A program made the translations under genes and the position numbers. DNA of 64,000 nucleotides from Plotosus lineatus. Lineage: Eukaryota > Chordata > Actinopteri > Siluriformes > Plotosidae. Below are positions 59,271 to 64,000 of this stretch, piece after piece. The notes under the pieces are model-generated. The model was not told the origin of the DNA. It ran no database searches and saw only the letters and a list, made by a program, of their open reading frames with translations. Location: contig CM045733.1 of assembly GCA_024760905.1 (NCBI GenBank), positions 70,126,001-70,190,000 of the forward strand. Direction: 5' to 3'. Numbering within the stretch: position 1 is the first letter of the stretch; each line of letters opens with the position of its first letter.

Positions 59271-59814
59271 CGGAAACAGGAGCGTTAGCATACATTAACA
59301 CACACACACACACACACACGGAAGCCGGCCATGTTTTGTCATGTAGCCTTTTGACTTCTGCCTAGCAGACAATGAAGCTGAACACACACACACACACACA
59401 ATCATCTTTTTTTTTCCTCAAGTGTTAAAGTAATATTTACAGATCAAAATGATTCAGTGAGCAGCCTTGCCTTTTTGATTTCTATCTAACAGTTGTGTTG
59501 ATGTTCACACACGACTTTGAGCCCACAGACTGCAGGATGGTGGAGTTTTTCACGGGATTTTTATAATATTTACTGCTCTGAGAACAATTTATTTCATTAT
59601 TTGAACCTGAACACAAGGTTTTGTGTACACAGTGAGAGAACTAAATGTAGTGTGTAGTTCTCCCCATGTGGGAACCAACAACCTTGGTCACACGGTTCCT
59701 CAGCAACTTCAGCCTTTAGTGGACTTCAGAAGCTCATTTCTCAGAAATACAATCCACAAAGGCCCTGACGAGGCCATCATTTCCCAAACTACTCCATCCT
59801 GTTAAATATATCTC

Positions 59815-59876
59815 AGCCGACACTGGGCATAGGCAGGGAACACCCTGAACAGTTCACAAGACCATCACAGGGCCAG

Positions 59877-59927
<51 letters not shown>

Positions 59928-60330
59928 ATACCTAGGCAGTGGTTCCCAACCTTTTTTACTCCTGCACCCCTAAAAAGATTTTGCTCTGACCTCGCACCCC
60001 TACATTTCATACTGAGTTCAAAGATAAAGGCCGTGGATTCATACTCAGTTTTATCAACAGAAGATATTTATTTTAAAAGTTACAGTCCTGCTTCTTGCAC
60101 CCCCTGGAATGATGTCTCTCACCCCCAGGGGGTGCAATTAACCCTTGGTGGGGAACCCCTGTACCTAGGGAACAACCAGTCAGCTTAATGTGAGTATCTT
60201 TGGACTGTGAGAGGAAATCCTGCAAGCGCAAAAAAACCATACAGACTCCGCCCAAAAAAACACCGGAACTCAGGACCCAAACCCAGGGCCTTCTTACGGT
60301 ATGGCAGACATGCAACCTCGGAGCAAATTC
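59815..60330 (-). mobile_element. V-SINE-like copy with (CA)n, split by a hAT-like element
   Basis: The left part has 'tctcagccgacactgggcat', 'gaccatcacagggccagaac' and a CA run at 59877-59925. The right part (from 60162) continues 'tacctagggaacaaccagtc', core 'gtatctttggactgtgagag' and head remnants. The hAT-like insert lies between. Confidence 0.8.
59937..60161. mobile_element. hAT-like short element, perfect 8-bp duplication
   Basis: The ends are 'cagtggttcccaacc' and 'ggtggggaacccctg', imperfect inverted repeats. 'tacctagg' occurs at 59929-59936 and 60162-60169 as a perfect 8-bp duplication. The 225-bp interior has 'ctcctgcacccc' and 'gcaccccctgg' but no ORF. Confidence 0.88.
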
Positions 60331-60344
60331 ATTCACTAATTTCT

Positions 60345-60675
60345 TTTTGTAAGACACTTAATCCTAATTAGGATCACGGAGCGGCTGGCACCTGTCTCAG
60401 ATGACTCTTGGTGAAGGCAGGGTACAGCTTAAACAGCTCGCCAGACCATAGCAGGGCCAACACACACAAACATTCACACTCACACCTCGGGGCGATTTGG
60501 AACAGCTGATCAGTCTACTTTGCATGTTTTTGGACAATGGGAAAAAACCAGAGGAAACCCTTGCAAGCACAGGGAGAACATGCAAACTCCACACAGCAGC
60601 GCCATAAGTCCGGGAATTGAACCCAGAACCTTTTTACTGCGCAGAAAATGTGCTCACCACTGCACCACCATAGTA
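60345..60675 (-). mobile_element. V-SINE-like copy
   Basis: This minus-strand copy is near complete: tail 'acttaatcctaattaggatc', 'cagctcgccagaccatagca', 'cactcacacctcggggcgat', core 'ctactttgcatgtttttgga', and head 'gctcaccactgcaccaccat'. Confidence 0.82.
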
Positions 60676-60689
60676 GCAAACTATATATT

Positions 60690-61034
60690 CATTCATTCAT
60701 TCATTTTCTGTAACCACTTAATCCTAATGAGGGTCATGGGGAGACTGGCACCCATCTCAGCCGACTCCGGGCGAGGGCAGAGTAAATTCTGGACAGCTTG
60801 CAAAGCCACCGCAGGGCAGAAACACGCTGATGCGTGCAGCTACTCTTGTCGAAAATCAGCACTGGTTCTTTTAGATGCCTCATACTATAGACAGTGAGAG
60901 ACATGGCCCAGCCTTTGATAACCCAGTTAGCAGCACTGGGGGGACAGCAGGGATAACCCATTGAGAGTGGGACTTGAACCCCCAACTTTGGGATCGGTGA
61001 TCCTGCACCTTTACCACCAGGCCAGCACTGCCCT
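60690..61034 (-). mobile_element. S2 SINE with L2-like tail, 14-bp duplication
   Basis: The plus strand shows the tail 'cattcattcattttctgtaa', 'cttaatcctaatgagggtca' and 'ggcgagggcagagtaaattc', then 'ggcagaaacacgctgatgcg', the S2 body 'atcagcactggttcttttag' and the head 'taccaccaggccagcactgc'. A perfect 'gcaaactatatatt' flanks it at 60676-60689 and 61035-61048. Confidence 0.92.
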
Positions 61035-61287
61035 GCAAACTATATATTTTTAATTAATTCATTCATTTTTATGATGGATGATATTTGGGATGTAGCTATT
61101 AAGTGACCACGTGCTGCAGATGCCAAATTGCTGATAATTTCCTTGTTTATATCGAGAACCTGCCAGAACATTTCAAATCCACTCAAACACTCTTGATACA
61201 TCTCAGCTAGAGAATCTCCAGAAGTTGTAAAGAGTACGACACACACACATGACGCGACAATTATAAATTTCAGGAGTTTGTGCGCGC

Positions 61288-61330
61288 GTGTGTGTGTGTG
61301 TGTGGGGGGGGGTGTGTGTGTGTGTGTGCA
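61288..61330. repeat. (GT)n with G run
   Basis: GT runs on either side of a run of nine Gs, in the bend4 upstream flank. Confidence 0.9.
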
Positions 61331-61519
61331 ATAATTGAAAGGGACAGCAGAGGGCGACATTCCCGCACTTTTAGGAAAACACACCGAGGGACTTTACTCT
61401 TACGTGTTACATTTTAAAAGTCTAATTTAAAAACTTCTTAACGCCTAAAGTATTTCATAAGCTGGTACTCCAGATTTTACAAACATGTAAAATCAAACAA
61501 CATAACGTGCACTAGTTTA

Positions 61520-61735
61520 GGGGTTTAGCACACTCCGCATGCGCAGAGAAGCTCCTGGGTTCGAGTCGTGTGGCGAGCCGGGATGTTTCCGTGTGGGTTG
61601 TGCACGTGGTCGCTGTGGGATTTCCTCCGGGTGGTCAGATTTTGTCCCGCAGTCAAAGCACATGCATATTAAGATAACTGCCTGTTCTGGATCGCCCCTG
61701 GAAATGAATGTGAATTGCTGTTTGTTTGAGTCAAA
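61520..61735 (+). mobile_element. V-SINE-like copy
   Basis: Plus-strand copy with B-box region 'ctgggttcgagtcgtgt', core 'gggatttcctccgggtggtc' and 'aactgcctgttctggatcgc'. The tail is missing. Confidence 0.7.
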
Positions 61736-62105
61736 CGCTGGAGACAGAGTCTGATGGACCTTCCCGAAAGACAAGAAGTCAATCAGATCACAGATGAACC
61801 AATATGATATAATACATCTATCTGATGGACACCTCATCTTCACTTCCATTTTTATTTTTTTAAAACTTACATTCCAAAAAGAGGTTTGTCCTTTGCTGTT
61901 GGATGACGTCTACTTTCCCCCCAGGAGGTGTCCACTGGGTTCCGGAGAGGACAGTACTGCACCTGCATGGATCATTGGGGTCAGGCAGCGATGCCGCAGA
62001 AAAGGCTTGGTGTGCAATCTACATTCAAGTTCAGGAGGTCAGCTCTTTGTGGAGACCACTTGAGTTCTTCCTGTCCACTCCTCACAAACAGTGTTTCTAG
62101 AGCTA

Positions 62106-62371
62106 GGTTTGTGCAGATGGACAGTGTCCTGCAGAAAAGGTCTGTGCAGATGGACAGTGTCCTGCAGAAAAGGTCTGTGCAGATGGACAGTGTCCTGCAG
62201 AAAAGGTCTGTGCAGATGGACAGTGTCCTGCAGAAAAGGTCTGTGCAGATGGACAGTGTCCTGCAGAAAAGGTCTGTGCAGATGGACAGTGTCCTGCAGA
62301 AAAGGTTTGTGCAGATGGACAGTGTCCTGCAGAAAAGGTCTGTGCAGATGGACAGTGTCCTGCAGAAAAGG
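62106..62371. repeat. 33-bp minisatellite, eight copies
   Basis: Eight almost identical 33-bp units contain 'gtgcagatggacagtgtcct' and 'gcagaaaagg'. The only visible variation is c or t in 'ggtctgtg' versus 'ggtttgtg'. Because 33 is divisible by 3, two plus-strand frames stay open throughout and repeat as 11 residues (for example 'VQMDSVLQKRS'). The open frame begins outside the array, at about 61928. Coding function is not supported by anything else. Confidence 0.95.
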
Positions 62372-62399
62372 TTTGGGGAGCTTACTTAGAATAAAATAA

Positions 62400-62520
62400 A
62401 ACTAGGACATGAAGGTAGTTGGAGTGAGACTAGAAGATGCAGAGGACAGGGTGAGATGGAGGCAGATCATTTGCTGTGGCGACCCCTGAAAGGAACAGCC
62501 GAAAGGAAAAGAAGAAGAAG
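62400..62520 (+). mobile_element. RTE LINE, 3'-end fragment
   Basis: The last 120 bp of the RTE on the plus strand: 'aggacatgaaggtagttgga', 'gatggaggcagatcatttgc', 'tgtggcgacccctgaaagga' and the end 'gccgaaaggaaaagaagaag'. It starts directly after the minisatellite and about 30 bp of unique sequence. Confidence 0.85.
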
Positions 62521-62929
62521 ATGATGAATGTGACATCACATATCAAGAAATTCCAACACAGTTGTGTTTGTACCTTTGTGGGACAGTTGGTGGAGATGTC
62601 CGAGTTTGATGGTTGGGGTTTTCTCATGCTTTTGGTCGAGATGTATAAATATTATAATTTCCTTTCAGCTTCTTTTGTAACCCTAGCACTTTTACATTTA
62701 CAGCGACTAAGACACCACTGGCCCACAGCTGGAGCACGTCCCATGTATACAGGCAACCGATAGGGTCGTCAGGACAGCTTTCAGAAGATTAAGGGGAAAT
62801 GTCCATCTATAAATATTTTGTTCTGTTTTATTTGGGCTCAGCTCCGTTTTATCTTCTCACAAATCAGAAACACTTACAAGACCTTCATATCACAACACTG
62901 GAATTTTACTTTCTACTCATTGTCCAAAC

Positions 62930-63110
62930 TCCGGCGGCACACTGGTGTAGCGGTGAGCAACACACCCATCTCAGAGCATGAAGGTCCTGAGCTGAAGTCC
63001 CAGCATCCTTTGCATGTTCACCCCATGCTTGTGTGGGTTTCCTCCGGTTTCCCATCACAGTACAAAAACCTGCACTTTAAACTAATGGACTGTTCCAAAT
63101 TGACCCTGGC

Positions 63111-63142
<32 letters not shown>

Positions 63143-63245
63143 GCCCTTCTGTGGTCAGGAGAATCAATCAGAATGTTCCCGGATTTTACCCAGTGTTGGC
63201 TGAGGTAGGCTCCAGCTTCTCCACAACTGTAGGATGAGTAGGTGG
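62930..63245 (+). mobile_element. V-SINE-like copy with (TG)n
   Basis: The head is 'cggcacactggtgtagcggt', the core 'gtgtgggtttcctccggttt' and 'ctaatggactgttccaaatt'. It then has a TG run at 63112-63139 and the tail 'ttggctgaggtaggctccag'. Confidence 0.82.
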
Positions 63246-63279
63246 TTTCAGTAAATGGATGTCATGATTTATTCAATGT

Positions 63280-63313
<34 letters not shown>

Positions 63314-63412
63314 TCACATGCACACACACACACACACACAAACACACATTCACTCACTCACAAACACTCACTCACACACACACACACACACACACACACA
63401 TTCACTCACTCA

Positions 63413-63453
<41 letters not shown>

Positions 63454-63470
63454 ATGCACACATTCACATT

Positions 63471-63501
<31 letters not shown>

Positions 63502-63566
63502 ATTCACTCACTCACACTCACTCACTCACTCACACACACACACGCACACACACATTCACTCACTCA

Positions 63567-63637
<71 letters not shown>

Positions 63638-63717
63638 ATGCACACATTCACTCACACACACACACACACAAACACAAACACACATATACACACTCTCTCA
63701 CTCACCTCACACACTCG

Positions 63718-63760
<43 letters not shown>

Positions 63761-63772
63761 GCACGCACACGT
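63280..63772. repeat. CA-rich array with CACTCA and CATTCA blocks
   Basis: About 490 bp of CA repeats are regularly broken by 'cattcactcactcac' and 'ctcatgcacacattcac' blocks. Larger segments repeat, suggesting block duplication. The ORFs read through it as His/Thr/Ser repeats and are not genes. Confidence 0.95.
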
Positions 63773-64000
63773 GTGAATGCAGTTTAGGAAGGTGCATGCA
63801 GTGGAGTGTATTTAAAGTTTAATTGATTTGTTTGTTGAAAGTCCTTTTGGATTTGATCAAAAGTGCAGTGTAAAGTTCTCCTGGACACACAGAGCTGAAG
63901 ACTGCGGGTCGCAGCCCAGAAACGATGAAGAGGGAAGATGAATGAATTTTCCAGGAAGAGGGAAGATGGATTATTCCGAGTTGTTTGTTTACAGGGTGTG

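Larger units (their letters stand above)
58964..64000. other. Upstream flank of bend4, no gene seen
   Basis: Apart from the promoter, this flank contains CA tracts (59301-59320, 59383-59400), SINE copies, a hAT-like element, a minisatellite, an RTE end and a large CA array, listed separately. A short minus-strand ORF at about 61040-61220 ('LAEMYQECLSGFEMFWQVLD') is not assignable to a gene. The stretches 59401-59810, 61049-61290 and 63780-64000 show nothing else recognisable. Confidence 0.6.

Noticed and set aside
61040..61220. Minus-strand ORF reading 'LAEMYQECLSGFEMFWQVLD' as an exon of an unknown gene
   Set aside because: I considered a distant likeness to a FANCL-type segment, but the match is short and loses meaning after 'VLD', and no partner exon is visible nearby.
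63241..63822. CRISPR-like or satellite array
   Set aside because: The spacers are themselves CA-rich and there is no constant repeat with unique spacers. It is a compound microsatellite in a vertebrate genome.

Overview
The window is vertebrate genomic DNA and almost certainly comes from a teleost fish. Two intron-containing vertebrate genes are recognisable. Between and inside them lie repeats typical of fish genomes: very many (CA)n tracts, tRNA-derived SINEs, RTE-type LINEs, pogo/Tigger-like, Tc1-like and hAT-like DNA elements. The species cannot be named from the sequence alone. There are no bacterial-type operons, CRISPR arrays, rRNA genes or functional tRNA genes.

Both genes lie on the minus strand, head to tail. 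rab11fip5 (3161-17786) has six coding exons that join in phase into a predicted 1352-residue Rab11 effector: a C2 domain, a long disordered middle with three NPF motifs, and a C-terminal Rab11-binding coiled coil. bend4 (27097-58963) has five coding exons that join in phase into a predicted 530-residue nuclear protein: a low-complexity N-terminus, an acidic and coiled-coil centre, and a BEN domain at the C-terminus. Its first intron is about 24 kb and is mostly mobile elements. All splice sites were placed by hand from GT/AG dinucleotides, codon phase and remembered family similarity.

Region by region: 1-3160 is 3' flank of rab11fip5; 3161-17786 is rab11fip5; 17787-27096 is intergenic with SINEs, an RTE fragment and a decayed ORF; 27097-34573 holds bend4 exons 5 to 2; 34574-58524 is bend4 intron 1; 58525-58963 is bend4 exon 1 in a CpG-rich stretch; 58964-64000 is the upstream flank with SINEs, a 33-bp minisatellite and a large CA-rich array.

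The most interesting signal is modular. One tRNA-derived SINE head and body (called S2 here) occurs with two different 3' tails. One tail is the L2-like tail also seen on V-SINE-like copies. The other is a tail made of 5'-UTR and 3'-end pieces of the RTE LINE present in the same window. Several insertions have clean target-site duplications, and one near full-length RTE sits inside an RTE-tailed S2 copy, each with its own duplication. Family names S1, S2, S3 and M are working labels used only here.
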